Part shown: piece by piece, positions 1-9,118 of the stretch
How the letters are laid out: every line of letters starts with the position of its first letter
How positions within the stretch are numbered: position 1 is the stretch's first letter
DNA from: Mesorhizobium sp. M4B.F.Ca.ET.058.02.1.1
GTDB lineage: Bacteria; Pseudomonadota; Alphaproteobacteria; Rhizobiales; Rhizobiaceae
Direction: 5' to 3'
NCBI RefSeq assembly: GCF_003952505.1
Contig: NZ_CP034450.1
Span: 6,325,554-6,389,553 of the forward strand
DNA length: 64,000 bases
Program-made: the position numbers and the translations under genes
Notes under the pieces: generated by a model
What the model saw: the letters and a program-made list of their open reading frames with translations, nothing else
Told to the model about the DNA's origin: nothing
Database searches by the model: none

Positions 1-496
1 GGTTGTGTTTGTAGCTGGCGGGCAGCTTGTCCTCCGGGTCCAGCCGGTCGACGCCGCCCCAGGCGACGTCATAGGAGATCGGCAATTTGAGGAAGGGCTG
101 GGGCGAGGTCGTTGTAAAGACGGGGCCGATGGCGCGCCACTCACGGTGGCCGACGACTTCGAACAATTTCGACCAGTTGCCGACCTTGATGCCCACCGGC
201 ACCCGCTCCGCCGGGCGCCCTCCGGGCGCATAGGCAAAGCCATTGACGATCACGTCGCAGCGCGGCTTGCGGAAGGCGAAGTCGGACTCCCACAGCGTGG
301 CCGAGAACCCGGGCGCCCCGGTGGACATGTCGGCCATGACCAGAGGCACCTGCTGGGCCGATTTCCGCACCTCTCCGCCAGACGTCGCCGGAAAATCGAA
401 CGTACCCTTGACGATAACCACGATGTGCTCATGGCCTGCGACATCGGTTGCCGTCGTATATTCGTGCGGATAGCCCATCTGGTTCCAGATCTGCAT
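1..496 (-). CDS. DUF2169 domain protein, 3' end outside the window
   Basis: Reading leftward from the ATG at 496, an open frame runs off the window edge after about 165 codons. The translation starts MQIWNQMGYPHEYTTATDV, and further on reads GTFDFPA, WESDFAFRKPRCDVIVNG and YDVAWGGVD. This pattern is that of DUF2169 proteins, which sit beside VgrG, PAAR and effector genes and are thought to act as adaptors or chaperones for loading type VI effectors (family knowledge). The start codon shares one base with the tagF stop (TGATG), so the gene is the last visible member of the T6SS operon. No vgrG or PAAR gene is in the window; they may follow beyond the left edge. Family assignment is by recall of the sequence pattern; the truncated C-terminus cannot be assessed. 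Confidence 0.72.
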   Translation of the reverse strand, partial: MQIWNQMGYPHEYTTATDVAGHEHIVVIVKGTFDFPATSGGEVRKSAQQVPLVMADMSTGAPGFSATLWESDFAFRKPRCDVIVNGFAYAPGGRPAERVPVGIKVGNWSKLFEVVGHREWRAIGPVFTTTSPQPFLKLPISYDVAWGGVDRLDPEDKLPASYKHN

Positions 497-1038
497 CAGC
501 TGGTCTCCCAGGTGGCGGCGAAGATCTGCTCCAGCGTCTTTTGCGGCTCCTGCGCATCGACGTCGAAAATGTCCGAGCGGGCGGTCCACATCACTAGATC
601 GTCGATGACGTCGCTGTACTGATCGACAGCCGGCACGGGTAACCCCGTCAACGCTGCATCAAGTTCGTCGGGCGTCCGCTCGCCTCGCTGCGCGGCGAAG
701 GCCGCTTCTTCGATGCCTTCGAACCAGGCATCGGCGTAAGCGAGCTTCAATGGCGCTTCGGCTATCCGCGCAACGACGCTCAAGGGAAACTGCCGACCAA
801 CGCGGTCGGCGCTCTGTAAGATGATGCCTGCTGAGGCGCCAAACAAAGTGGGGCCGGCGAGAAAGCGCAAAGCAGTATCTGGCCGCCACGTCTCCAGCCC
901 AATCAGCGGCACGATCTGCTGCGCCAGCCAGCGATCCCAGACGCGCACAAAATCTCCCGTCAGCCGCCGCGACACGAAATCGCCGGTGGCGGGGATTTTG
1001 CCGTAGAAGCCCGGCAGGATCATATCTGCGGCGGACAT
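496..1038 (-). CDS. tagF: Type VI secretion accessory protein TagF (ImpM)
   Basis: A 180-residue protein beginning MSAADMILPGFYGKIPATGDF, the classic N-terminus of TagF/ImpM, where FYGKIPATGDFV is the family hallmark. TagF is a cytoplasmic post-translational regulator of the T6SS, a repressor of assembly in Pseudomonas and Agrobacterium. The start used at 1038 overlaps the end of tssM by 19 bases; an internal ATG at 1023 would overlap by 4 bases and is an alternative. A longer open frame extends upstream to 1512, but that part lies wholly inside tssM and is not T6SS-like, so it was not used. The presence of an FHA-domain protein (tagH) in the same operon fits a threonine-phosphorylation control circuit, although no kinase or phosphatase gene is seen here. 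Confidence 0.9.
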   Translation of the reverse strand: MSAADMILPGFYGKIPATGDFVSRRLTGDFVRVWDRWLAQQIVPLIGLETWRPDTALRFLAGPTLFGASAGIILQSADRVGRQFPLSVVARIAEAPLKLAYADAWFEGIEEAAFAAQRGERTPDELDAALTGLPVPAVDQYSDVIDDLVMWTARSDIFDVDAQEPQKTLEQIFAATWETS

Positions 1039-4000
1039 GTGAACTTCTTGAACATTTCGAGGTTGTAGGGGTTCTCGACGCTTGCCGCCTTGAGCTCGAA
1101 ATCGGCGTACATGCCCTTGGTGCCCAGGCGCAGGCTGTAGACATCCGACAGCGAGGTGCCGGTGAAGCGGCCGGCGCGCAGCATCCTCAGCCATGCCCAG
1201 CTGCCGGTCTCGTTGAGCATGATCTCGGGCGAGCCGTCGACCGGCTGGAAGGCGAGCGAGATCACGCCGGTGCCGTCCTTGCCGGGCCACGTCATCGGTT
1301 GCGGTCGCGTCGCATTGTTGAAGTAGACGAGGTTCTGGCCATCGAGATTGAGCGTCACGCGCGTGACGTTGGGCGACAGGTCCTTGGGCTCCAGCGTGAA
1401 GCTCATCACCGGGCCCGTCCCGCCGGGAAAGAGATCGTCGCGGATATGCCTGGCCTGTTCGAACGCCGCCAGCGCCGCAGGGTCGAGGCCGAAATCGGCG
1501 CGCCATTTCCATGGCTGGCTGGCGGTGTCGACGTAGCTGATCAGATGGTCGTTGATGAAGGCGTCGATCAGGCCGGACGGCCCGAACAGGCGGGCGAAGT
1601 CGCGGACATTGACGTCGACCGCGCTCTCGGGACTGAACGGATAGCGGTCGTTGAGCGCCGCCTGGCAGAACGGCAGGATGTCGGCGCGCCAGATGGCGTT
1701 GAGCTCGTTGGTGACAGCCTTCTGCGTCAGGCCGCTAGTATCGCCAGCGATGCCGCCGAGCCAGTCGTCGATTGGGTCGGGCAGGATTTGCGCCTGCCTG
1801 GCGACAGCGCCTGTGAGTTCGGCGAGGCCGCCCTGCTTCTTGATGGCATCCTGGGGATCGGGGTTGGCGGTGACCGTCTGCAGCACATTGGAAAGCGCCG
1901 TCAGGGCCACTACAGCCGCGTCGAGCGCCGGCGGCTGGCCATCGACTTCGGCGATCGCGCCCTTGAGCCGCTTGAAGTGTTCGGCCACCAGGCTGCCGGT
2001 GAGGTCCACCTTGTCGGCGGAGCCCGCGCGCGGCAGCAGCTTTGCCCCGGTCTTGACGACCTTGCCTAGCTTGCCAAGCTTGCCGAGCAGTTTCGAGCCG
2101 CCCTTCGCGGCCGCCTTGTCGTCAGCCGGCGCCTCGTCGGACCGGGTGAGGTCCGTCTCCTGAACCACCGCCGTCAGCAGGCGCTTCAATGCGGAATCGG
2201 CGCTTGAAAGGTCCTTGAGGTTCTCGCTGGCGACGTTGAGGTCGCTCAACGGGGCGAGCCGCATGTCGCGCAGGAAGCTGTCCCATTGCGCGATATAGTC
2301 CTCATAGTAGAGCTTCAGTATGTCTTCCGACAAAGCCGAGACCGAGGTTTCGGAATTCTCCGAGCAGCCGCCGGCGAACACCGCCCGATCCAGCGCCGCC
2401 TGGGCGGCAACGTCCTCGACCCGGTCGAGAATGGCATCGTGGAAGCCGGCATAGCTGAAGGCGCCCGGAACGCCGACGCGCAACGTCTTGTCGGAGCGCC
2501 GGGCAAACACCTTGGCGCCGTTGGGGCCGGCGAAATTGGCCGGGATCCATTCCTTCACCGCGGCCACTTCCGGATCGGCCAGCAACTGCTTGTAGGCGCG
2601 CGCCGGCAGCGAGATCGTGCACACCGTTTTCAGCGCCTCGGCGACCAGTTCCTTGTCCGGAGCGACGTAGTTGTCATCGACCGCCATACGCCGGATCGCG
2701 GCCAGTTGATGCTCTTCGGCGTCCGGGCTCGGGAAGGGCGGCGCCGGCGCGAATTCCGGCAGGCTGTTCACCCACCAGTTCTGCGCGAAGTCGGTGTCCA
2801 TCTGCGACAAGCCGGTCATCATGCGGTAGGTCTTCAGCGCCCCCAGCATGAAGTCAGGGTCGCGGATCTGCCGCCACATGGTCGCCTCGAGCAGCGCGAC
2901 CATATGCGGCTCGAGCACGTTGCGCAGCGCGTGGTCGTAGGTATCGGCCTGCGCGCGCATCAGCTCCGCCGAGGCCGAGGGTCCGAGCAGGTCATGCGGC
3001 GCGTCCGGCGGCGCGGTGCGGGCATTCGTGACCTGGTCCATCGCGGCCAATGCGCCGTCGATGGCCGGCTGCTCCACCGATGCCGGGGCGGCGGTGACGG
3101 CGGTCAGTGGCTCCTGAAGCGCCTCGAATTGACCAGCCTGCGCGGTGATTGCATTGCGGTTGTCGAAATAGGACCAGGTAAACAGGCCGGCGGCCAGCAA
3201 GGCTGCGACCGCACACGCGGTGGCCGCGCCACGCCAGATCCAGGCGCGGCGACGTTGCGCCAGCGGGTCGAACGTGCCGAGGCCAGCTTCCTTGAAAATC
3301 ACCTCGGTAAGCAGGTTCTTCAGGAAGAAGCTGCGCTTTTCGACGCGTGGCGCCGGCATGGCGCGGCGCGGAGGCAGCCCGAAGGAAGAGGAAAGGGCTG
3401 CCGTCAGCCGGTCGATCGGCGCTCCTTCCTGGGTCGCCGACGTCAGATAGAGGCCACGCAGCCAGGCTGCCTCTTCATAGCGGCTTTCGCCGAACATCGC
3501 CTCGATCAGCAGCTGGATCGGCTCGGAAAGGCTTGCGAGTTGGGCGGGGAAGCGGAAGATCTCGGCGCGCGCGGCGAGTTTGTCCTCATCCTCAAGGCGC
3601 GGCACAAGGCGTCGCTCGAGCTCGGTCGCCAGCGTGGTGATTTCGCGCTCGACGGTCTTGGCGTCGACGCGCGCATCGAGCGGGAAGGTCGTCCCCCACA
3701 CCTGTTCGCGCGATGCCGTCGACAGGCCGCCGAAGAAGGCCTCGAAACCCTTGATCAGATCGGCCTTGGTCAGCATCAGATAGACCGGAAGGCGGATTTC
3801 GAGCCGGTCGTTGAGCTCGGCCAGCCGGCGGCGGATCTTGCGGCCGTGCGCCTTGATGGCCTCGTCGCCCTCCGAAAGCGTATCGATAGAAAGCGCGACG
3901 ATCACGCCGTTCAGCGCCCGACGGCCCCGATGCTTCTTCAAGAGGTCGAGGAAGCCCAACCATTCCGCCGCGTCGACGTCAGGCTGGCTTTCCTGCTGGA

Positions 4001-4556
4001 CATAGCGGCCGGCGGTGTCGATCAGCACCGCGTTCTCGGAGAAGAACCAGTCGCAGTTGCGGGTGCCGCCAACACCCTGCAGGTCGTCGGTGAGATCGAT
4101 GGGGAAATTCAGCCCGGACTGCCGCAAGGCGGTGGTCTTGCCGGTGGCCGGCGGCCCGACGATCACATACCAGGGCATCTCGCGCAGGAACTTGCGCCCG
4201 CCGAGCTTGCGGCGCTTCAGCTCGGCCATCACCTCGCCGAATTTTGCGCCGACGGCGGCGACGTTCTCCTCGCCGGGGGTAAGCTGTTTCTCCGCCGCCG
4301 GCGCCGCGATCTCGGCAACGAACATGCGGTTGGCGCGGATCGCGCGGCGCTGGGCGACGATGAGCCAGATCAGCCACAGGATGATCAGCCCAGCGATCAT
4401 GGCGATGCGCACATTGTCGGAGTCGAACGGCGAATAGGGGCCAACCTGGACGATCGGGCCGAAAATCCAGATGACCAGCGAAAGCAGCGCGATGCCGATC
4501 AGCGTCCAAAGGAAGCGCGAGGTGAGCACGGCCCAGAGGAAGCGAAGGATGAACAT
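1020..4556 (-). CDS. tssM: Type VI secretion inner-membrane protein TssM (IcmF/ImpL)
   Basis: A 1178-residue protein of normal TssM length. Two N-terminal membrane segments (about residues 11-33 and 49-69) are followed by a cytoplasmic NTPase domain with Walker A GPPATGKTT at about 134-142 and LIDTAGRY about 40 residues later. A third hydrophobic segment at about 440-463 leads to a long periplasmic part that would bind the TssJ lipoprotein. TssM forms the trans-envelope channel with TssL and TssJ. The Walker A motif is intact, as in ATP-binding TssM of Agrobacterium. The ATG lies one base after the tssL stop, indicating tight co-translation. The gene is uninterrupted over 3.5 kb, which contrasts with the frameshifts in tssA, tssG and tssK. 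Confidence 0.96.
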   Translation of the reverse strand: MFILRFLWAVLTSRFLWTLIGIALLSLVIWIFGPIVQVGPYSPFDSDNVRIAMIAGLIILWLIWLIVAQRRAIRANRMFVAEIAAPAAEKQLTPGEENVAAVGAKFGEVMAELKRRKLGGRKFLREMPWYVIVGPPATGKTTALRQSGLNFPIDLTDDLQGVGGTRNCDWFFSENAVLIDTAGRYVQQESQPDVDAAEWLGFLDLLKKHRGRRALNGVIVALSIDTLSEGDEAIKAHGRKIRRRLAELNDRLEIRLPVYLMLTKADLIKGFEAFFGGLSTASREQVWGTTFPLDARVDAKTVEREITTLATELERRLVPRLEDEDKLAARAEIFRFPAQLASLSEPIQLLIEAMFGESRYEEAAWLRGLYLTSATQEGAPIDRLTAALSSSFGLPPRRAMPAPRVEKRSFFLKNLLTEVIFKEAGLGTFDPLAQRRRAWIWRGAATACAVAALLAAGLFTWSYFDNRNAITAQAGQFEALQEPLTAVTAAPASVEQPAIDGALAAMDQVTNARTAPPDAPHDLLGPSASAELMRAQADTYDHALRNVLEPHMVALLEATMWRQIRDPDFMLGALKTYRMMTGLSQMDTDFAQNWWVNSLPEFAPAPPFPSPDAEEHQLAAIRRMAVDDNYVAPDKELVAEALKTVCTISLPARAYKQLLADPEVAAVKEWIPANFAGPNGAKVFARRSDKTLRVGVPGAFSYAGFHDAILDRVEDVAAQAALDRAVFAGGCSENSETSVSALSEDILKLYYEDYIAQWDSFLRDMRLAPLSDLNVASENLKDLSSADSALKRLLTAVVQETDLTRSDEAPADDKAAAKGGSKLLGKLGKLGKVVKTGAKLLPRAGSADKVDLTGSLVAEHFKRLKGAIAEVDGQPPALDAAVVALTALSNVLQTVTANPDPQDAIKKQGGLAELTGAVARQAQILPDPIDDWLGGIAGDTSGLTQKAVTNELNAIWRADILPFCQAALNDRYPFSPESAVDVNVRDFARLFGPSGLIDAFINDHLISYVDTASQPWKWRADFGLDPAALAAFEQARHIRDDLFPGGTGPVMSFTLEPKDLSPNVTRVTLNLDGQNLVYFNNATRPQPMTWPGKDGTGVISLAFQPVDGSPEIMLNETGSWAWLRMLRAGRFTGTSLSDVYSLRLGTKGMYADFELKAASVENPYNLEMFKKFTCPPQI

Positions 4557-4557
4557 C

Positions 4558-5889
4558 TCAAAGCCTCTTCTCGACCAGTACCTCTACGCGCCGGTTGAGC
4601 GCCCGACCCTCGCGTGTCGAGTTGTCGGCCACCGGATCGGTCTCCGCGCGCCCTTCGGAATGGATGCGCTCCTGCGGCACGCCGGCCCGCACCAGGAGGT
4701 CGGCTATGGTCTCGGCCCGCGCTTCCGAGAGCCGCTGGTTGCTCGAAAGCGGGTTGGACCTTTGCAGGCGCACGTTGTCGGTGTGGCCGACGACGGTGAT
4801 GTTTCCGATGAGTTCCTGGTTGGCGAGGATGACCTTGGCGATGGATTCCACCAGTGGCTCATAGCCTTGGGTCAGCGTTGGCCGTGACGACTGGAAGAGT
4901 TCGGGGTTGGAGGACTGGATGACCAGCTTGGCGAGCGACACGCTTTCGGTGCCGCTGAGCGCCCCCCTGAGGTCGTCCGGCGCTTCGGCCTTGAATTCCG
5001 GCAGCAGCGCGAAGTCGACCGGTTCCGGCGCAGGCGGTTCCGGCGCGTCGACCTTTGGCGCGGCGCGCGCGATGTCGGCGCGCTGAGGCGGCGGCAGCGC
5101 GCGGACGAGCGCCGAGAGTTCCACCGCCTGGCTGCTCAGTCCCATCGAGAGGCCGATATGGACCACGGTGGCGATCACCGCCGCGGCAAGCGCCATCACC
5201 CAGATCGGCACGATGAAGCGCTGCGGCTCGTCCGAGGCGATCACGCCTTTCCAGTGTGGCGACAGCGGCGCGCCCTCGGCGTCGGCATCGCGCAGGAAGC
5301 GCGCCGCCGCCACGCGAACGGCATTGAGCGATCGGTCGCCGGAGCGGCCGGGCACCCGGTATTTGCCGCGGAAGCCGAGCGCCAGGCACTGGTACTGCAG
5401 CTCCAGCAATTCGCGATCCCGGTTCGGGTGGCGCTCCAGTTCGTCGAGACGCGTGAAGAACTGGGTGCCGGCATCGACGTCGCCGCGCAGCATGACCACC
5501 AGCGGCTGGCGGGGCCATGCGCTGGCGCCGCCCCAGGGCGTGTTCAGCGCGAGGTCGTCGAGCAGCGCCGCCACCACCCAGGCCGCCTGATCGGCGCGCT
5601 CCAGAGACGATCCCGATGTCATGGCGGCATCGCGCGCCCGAACCAGCTCTTCGAGCAGGCGCGTGCGCAATGTTTCAGGGTTCTCCGGCGCCAGGGCGCT
5701 TTCAAGCTCGGGCGCGAATTCGAGCAGCGGCGCGAAGGCGTTGATGAGCGCATTGGGATGGGCGCGCGAGCGCTTGACCGGCGCACCCGTCAGCATCGGC
5801 GCCATCGGCCGCGGCATCTGGGCGCCGGTCAGTCTGATGCGCGTGCGTTCACGATCCTCCGACAGTCCGAAGGGATCATCCCGGCTCAT
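4558..5889 (-). CDS. tssL: Type VI secretion protein TssL with OmpA-like C-terminus (ImpK)
   Basis: A 443-residue evolved TssL. The N-terminal DotU/IcmH cytoplasmic domain covers about residues 40-225, with ALLDDLALNTPWG and LELQYQCLALGFRGKYR as family landmarks. One membrane segment follows (FIVPIWVMALAAAVIATVV, about 225-245). The periplasmic OmpA-like peptidoglycan-binding domain occupies about 330-443, with VVGHTDNV and NRRVEVLVEKRL. Together with TssM and TssJ it anchors the T6SS to the inner membrane and cell wall. The gene begins 5 bases after the end of tssK and ends one base before tssM. Confidence 0.95.
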   Translation of the reverse strand: MSRDDPFGLSEDRERTRIRLTGAQMPRPMAPMLTGAPVKRSRAHPNALINAFAPLLEFAPELESALAPENPETLRTRLLEELVRARDAAMTSGSSLERADQAAWVVAALLDDLALNTPWGGASAWPRQPLVVMLRGDVDAGTQFFTRLDELERHPNRDRELLELQYQCLALGFRGKYRVPGRSGDRSLNAVRVAAARFLRDADAEGAPLSPHWKGVIASDEPQRFIVPIWVMALAAAVIATVVHIGLSMGLSSQAVELSALVRALPPPQRADIARAAPKVDAPEPPAPEPVDFALLPEFKAEAPDDLRGALSGTESVSLAKLVIQSSNPELFQSSRPTLTQGYEPLVESIAKVILANQELIGNITVVGHTDNVRLQRSNPLSSNQRLSEARAETIADLLVRAGVPQERIHSEGRAETDPVADNSTREGRALNRRVEVLVEKRL

Positions 5890-5893
5890 GATC

Positions 5894-7227
5894 TCACCTG
5901 TTCACCGAATAGCAGTCGACCTGCGGCTCGCTCGGCAAGACACCGGAAACGCCGATGACGAAGCCGGGGGCGTCGAGCAGCGAGGCCCAGTGCTCGCTCT
6001 TCTGGTCAAGCTCGAGGCACAGCCGGTCGCCGTCGTAGGGGATTTCGCGCGGCTGTGAATGCAGCGGCTTCAGCGGAATGCCGGGCAGGCGCGACTTCCA
6101 CAGGCCTTCGAACTGGTCGGCCGCGCCGACCGTCGCCTGATTGACGAAGATCTTGCGCAGCGCATCTTCCGACAGCTCGGACCCGACCCGGATGACGATG
6201 CGGCTCGCCACCAGCAGCTTCGGGTTGTCGATGCGGATCTTCCAGACATTGGTCGAGTGCCGCATGACAGGCAGGGCGCGCGACTTGGGCTCGATATAAC
6301 GCAGGCTCAGGATGAGCGAGCGCAAGGCATCGGCCAGCGCCGTATAGGCGGGCCGGGGGCCATGTGGTCATAGGCCGGCAATTCGCCCAGCCGTCGCGAA
6401 CTGGAGCCGTAGGTCGCCATCTCGCCAGCGAGGCCGGCAAGCTCGAGGTAGAGCTCGGCCGGGTGAAAGACGTCCTGCGTCAGCATGTGCGCCAGCCGCG
6501 GGCGCGCCGCGTTGGCAAGGTGCAGCATCAACAGGTCTTCGACACTGCGCCCTGGTCCGCCCATCACCATCTTGCCATGCGCCTCGGCGATCTGGTCGAG
6601 GCCGGTGACGACTTCCAGAAGCAATTGCCGGTACCAGGCCACCGCACCCGTGATCAATGTCGGCGGCAGGAACGTCTCGTCCAGCGAGACGCCACCATCG
6701 GCCCGCACGCCTTTGACATCGGCGACGGGCAGGGCGGTGTAGCCGCCAACCGACTTGCCCGGCGCAAGCAACAGCGCCTGCGGCCGGGCAATCTCGATTT
6801 CCTCGGGGTCCGAACCTCCTTGCACCGCGTCGCGGACCGAGACGATCCGCCCGTGATAGCGCGCGCCGGTGGATGCGGCGTGCGCCGGATCGAAGCCGAC
6901 GCCTCCGGGAGGTTCGAGCGGCAGCGCGATCAGCACCGGCCCTGCGCCGGTGTCGGCCGTGACCGGCAAGGGTCGCGGCGCATCCATCATCTCGGGAATG
7001 GAGAAGGGAGTTCCATCGGGGAATATACCCCGCGCCGACAAGATGGCGATCTGGCCGGCGTCGAGCAACGACTGATCCAGGGTAAGCTGCTGGAAGCCGA
7101 ACGTATGCAGTTGCCCGGCCCGCAAGGCGCCGCGCACCGTTGCCTCGAGGAACCGGTCCTGCTGCTGGAAATGCTGGGTCCGCAGAAACAGTCCCTCAGA
7201 CCATAGCACCCTGTTTGCATCGCTCAT
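5894..7227 (-). pseudogene. tssK: Type VI baseplate protein TssK (ImpJ), frameshifted
   Basis: Two adjacent frames together make one full-length TssK of about 444 residues. The first, from the ATG at 7227, begins MSDANRVLWSEGLFLRTQHF and runs to LPAYDHMAPG. The second continues AYTALADALRSLILSLRYIEP to the stop at 5894. The switch falls near 6349-6355 in a G/C-rich run. Inserting one base there restores the reading DHMAPGPAYTALAD, so one base is missing relative to a functional gene. TssK connects the baseplate wedge (TssFG) to the TssLM membrane complex and is essential for secretion, so a genuine frameshift would abolish T6SS activity. A sequencing error in a homopolymer is the main alternative. 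Confidence 0.85.
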
Positions 7228-7276
7228 GCCGTTACTCTCTGCACGGAGCCACTTCCTGTCTCGCCCTGTCTCGCCG

Positions 7277-7729
7277 CTAGGCGGAGATACCGCCGCCGCC
7301 GAGCGTCACGTTGATGGTGAATTTGGATCCAGGCGAGACCGACTTGGTCGTTCGCCAGCTCCTCCCACCAGGTTCGCGGATCAGCGCGACGAAACCGAGC
7401 GCCGTCGCGTTTGGTTCGACCGTGATGGTCTTGGCCGCGGTCTTTCCCGGCGCGACGGAGATGGTGTCGGATCCGATGAGGTCGGCCCCGAGCGCGGACC
7501 CTGCATCGCCCTGCAGCGCGAAATAGTCGGCCGAATTGAACTTGCCAGTGCTGCTCAGCCGCATCACCAGGACCGTCACCGGCCGGTCTCCGCCGCCTGG
7601 CCCCGGGTTCATGCCGGCTCCGCCGCTCACGTTGACGGTAATCACCGATGGTTTCGGCGGACCGCTCTGGCAGGCCGAAACCAGCCCCGTGGCACCAAGG
7701 GCAATGATGAATTCGCGTCGATCGATCAT
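7277..7729 (-). CDS. tssJ: Type VI secretion outer-membrane lipoprotein TssJ
   Basis: A 150-residue protein starting MIDRREFIIALGATGLVSAC. The Arg-Arg start, hydrophobic stretch and GLVSAC lipobox predict a lipoprotein with lipidated Cys20; RREF also resembles a Tat-type signal. The remainder is a beta-sandwich-like sequence with VTVLVMRLSSTGKF and YFALQGD, which fits TssJ (SciN), where a conserved aspartate-containing loop contacts TssM. It lies between tagH and tssK, with 3 bases to the tagH stop and about 49 bases before tssK, all on the same strand. TssJ would tether TssM to the outer membrane. Confidence 0.87.
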   Translation of the reverse strand: MIDRREFIIALGATGLVSACQSGPPKPSVITVNVSGGAGMNPGPGGGDRPVTVLVMRLSSTGKFNSADYFALQGDAGSALGADLIGSDTISVAPGKTAAKTITVEPNATALGFVALIREPGGRSWRTTKSVSPGSKFTINVTLGGGGISA

Positions 7730-7732
7730 GTC

Positions 7733-9118
7733 TCACTCCTCCTCATATGCATCCCTAAAATCAGCGCCGACTTCGCCAAGGAAGGTCTTTTCAGCGCTCT
7801 CGGCGATCTCACGGTGGCGTTTCCGGTAGAGTTCCCACAGCTTGGCGCCGCGCCCACCCGAAAGCAGCGTGCCGATCGCGGAATTCGACTTCAGCTCATC
7901 CTCGATCGCCGCCGGGTCGAAGCGGTCGACCATCTGGCGAAGCGCCGCCTGCACGCCGCGCCAGGCGCGCACGTGATGCTGCGCCAGATCGCGGACCGCG
8001 TCCGAGATCGCCGCCTCGCCATCAAGAAAGCCGGGGCTGCGTTCGCCAAGGATGGTTACGATGGCATCGTCGACCGTCGGCAGGAACTTGAGCGGATTGA
8101 CCTCGGAGGCGCCAACCATCGTCTGGGCGACACGCGCGTTTCCCTTTTCCTCCGAGCGCTTGCGCAGAAGCTGCATCAGCCCTTCCATCATCAGCCGGTA
8201 CTCCCGCCCGAACTTCTCCATCTCGGCGATCGCGTCGCGGCCGGCGAGATCGGCTTCCTCGACGCCCATGCCGCGCAGGAAGGCGGCGCGAAGCGCCATG
8301 TCCGAGTGCGACTGCGACGGGGCCGCCGGCGGCTGACGGACCGGTCGCGGACTGGCGTCCACACGCGGCGCGGGAGGGGGCTCGGGCGCCTGCGCCGGCA
8401 AGTCCCATGGGTTCGCTGGTTGCGGTCTTTCGGCGACGCGCTCGCGCTGGCCCGCCGGCCATTCGCCATGCGCCGGAGCGGCCGGCCCGAAACCGAAATC
8501 GTCCTGGATGGGCGACGGCTTTGCCGGAGCGGATTCGGCCGCGCCGTTGAGGGAGGGCACAGGATCGAGGCTGAACGGATCGTCGAAGGCCTGAGAGCTG
8601 CCCTGGTTCACGTTGGCGCGTGCGAACGCCCCCGGCAGCGGTTGCTCGAACGGGTCCGGCAGGTCGGACGGACGCGGTCGCCGCGGCTCTTCGTCGGATC
8701 TGGCCGAAAAGAAATCGTCGTTGCCGATGCTGACCGGCGCGCGAGACGCCGGCGGCGACCGTTCGGCGACAGGCTGGCTGGTGGCCGGCGGCTGCATGGC
8801 CGGCGCCTGCAGGTCGACATGGAGTATGTAGTCGCCGAGCCTCAGCCGCATGCCGCTTTGCAGGCGTGCCGACCTGCCGGCGCCGAGCGGGCTGTCGGAG
8901 TCGTTTATGAACAGTCCACTGCTCGAGGTGTCGGTGACGAAATAGCCGTCCTGCCCGCCGGTGATCTTGCAATGGGCGCGCGAGACGAACATGTCCGGAT
9001 CGTCGATCTGCCAGCCGGCGTCGGCGCTGCGGCCGATCACCAGTTCGCCCTCGTCCAGCCGGGTCTGCCTTACCGCCTGGGTGCGTGGCCCTTGCTCCAG
9101 CGTCAGCAGCAGACTCAT
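7733..9118 (-). CDS. tagH: Type VI FHA-domain protein TagH (ImpI)
   Basis: A 461-residue protein with an N-terminal forkhead-associated domain at about residues 10-95. FHA motifs GELVIGRS, VSRAHCKI and SSSGLFIND are visible. A long proline- and alanine-rich linker (about 100-270) leads to a C-terminal domain (about 280-461) typical of T6SS TagH, with LLRKRSEEKGNARVAQTMV and LLSGGRGAKLWELYRKRH. The FHA domain binds phosphothreonine; the Agrobacterium T6SS FHA protein works in the PpkA-TssL/FHA pathway (family knowledge). The start was set at 9118, where ATG overlaps the tssG stop as ATGA, rather than the longer frame from 9148. No PpkA kinase gene is present in the window. Confidence 0.9.
   Translation of the reverse strand: MSLLLTLEQGPRTQAVRQTRLDEGELVIGRSADAGWQIDDPDMFVSRAHCKITGGQDGYFVTDTSSSGLFINDSDSPLGAGRSARLQSGMRLRLGDYILHVDLQAPAMQPPATSQPVAERSPPASRAPVSIGNDDFFSARSDEEPRRPRPSDLPDPFEQPLPGAFARANVNQGSSQAFDDPFSLDPVPSLNGAAESAPAKPSPIQDDFGFGPAAPAHGEWPAGQRERVAERPQPANPWDLPAQAPEPPPAPRVDASPRPVRQPPAAPSQSHSDMALRAAFLRGMGVEEADLAGRDAIAEMEKFGREYRLMMEGLMQLLRKRSEEKGNARVAQTMVGASEVNPLKFLPTVDDAIVTILGERSPGFLDGEAAISDAVRDLAQHHVRAWRGVQAALRQMVDRFDPAAIEDELKSNSAIGTLLSGGRGAKLWELYRKRHREIAESAEKTFLGEVGADFRDAYEEE

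Noticed and set aside
5..622. A plus-strand frame of 205 codons at the left edge
   Set aside because: It is antisense to the DUF2169 and tagF genes, both supported by family motifs and coupled overlaps.
1039..1512. Upstream extension of the tagF frame
   Set aside because: It lies entirely inside tssM in another frame and the TagF N-terminal motif begins at 1038.
2286..4598. A 770-codon plus-strand frame opposite tssM, and similar long frames opposite tagH (7226-9421), tssF (10019-11806) and clpV (17119-19269)
   Set aside because: All lie antisense to genes with clear family motifs; their translations are rich in Arg, Gly and Ala as expected from shadow frames in high-GC DNA.
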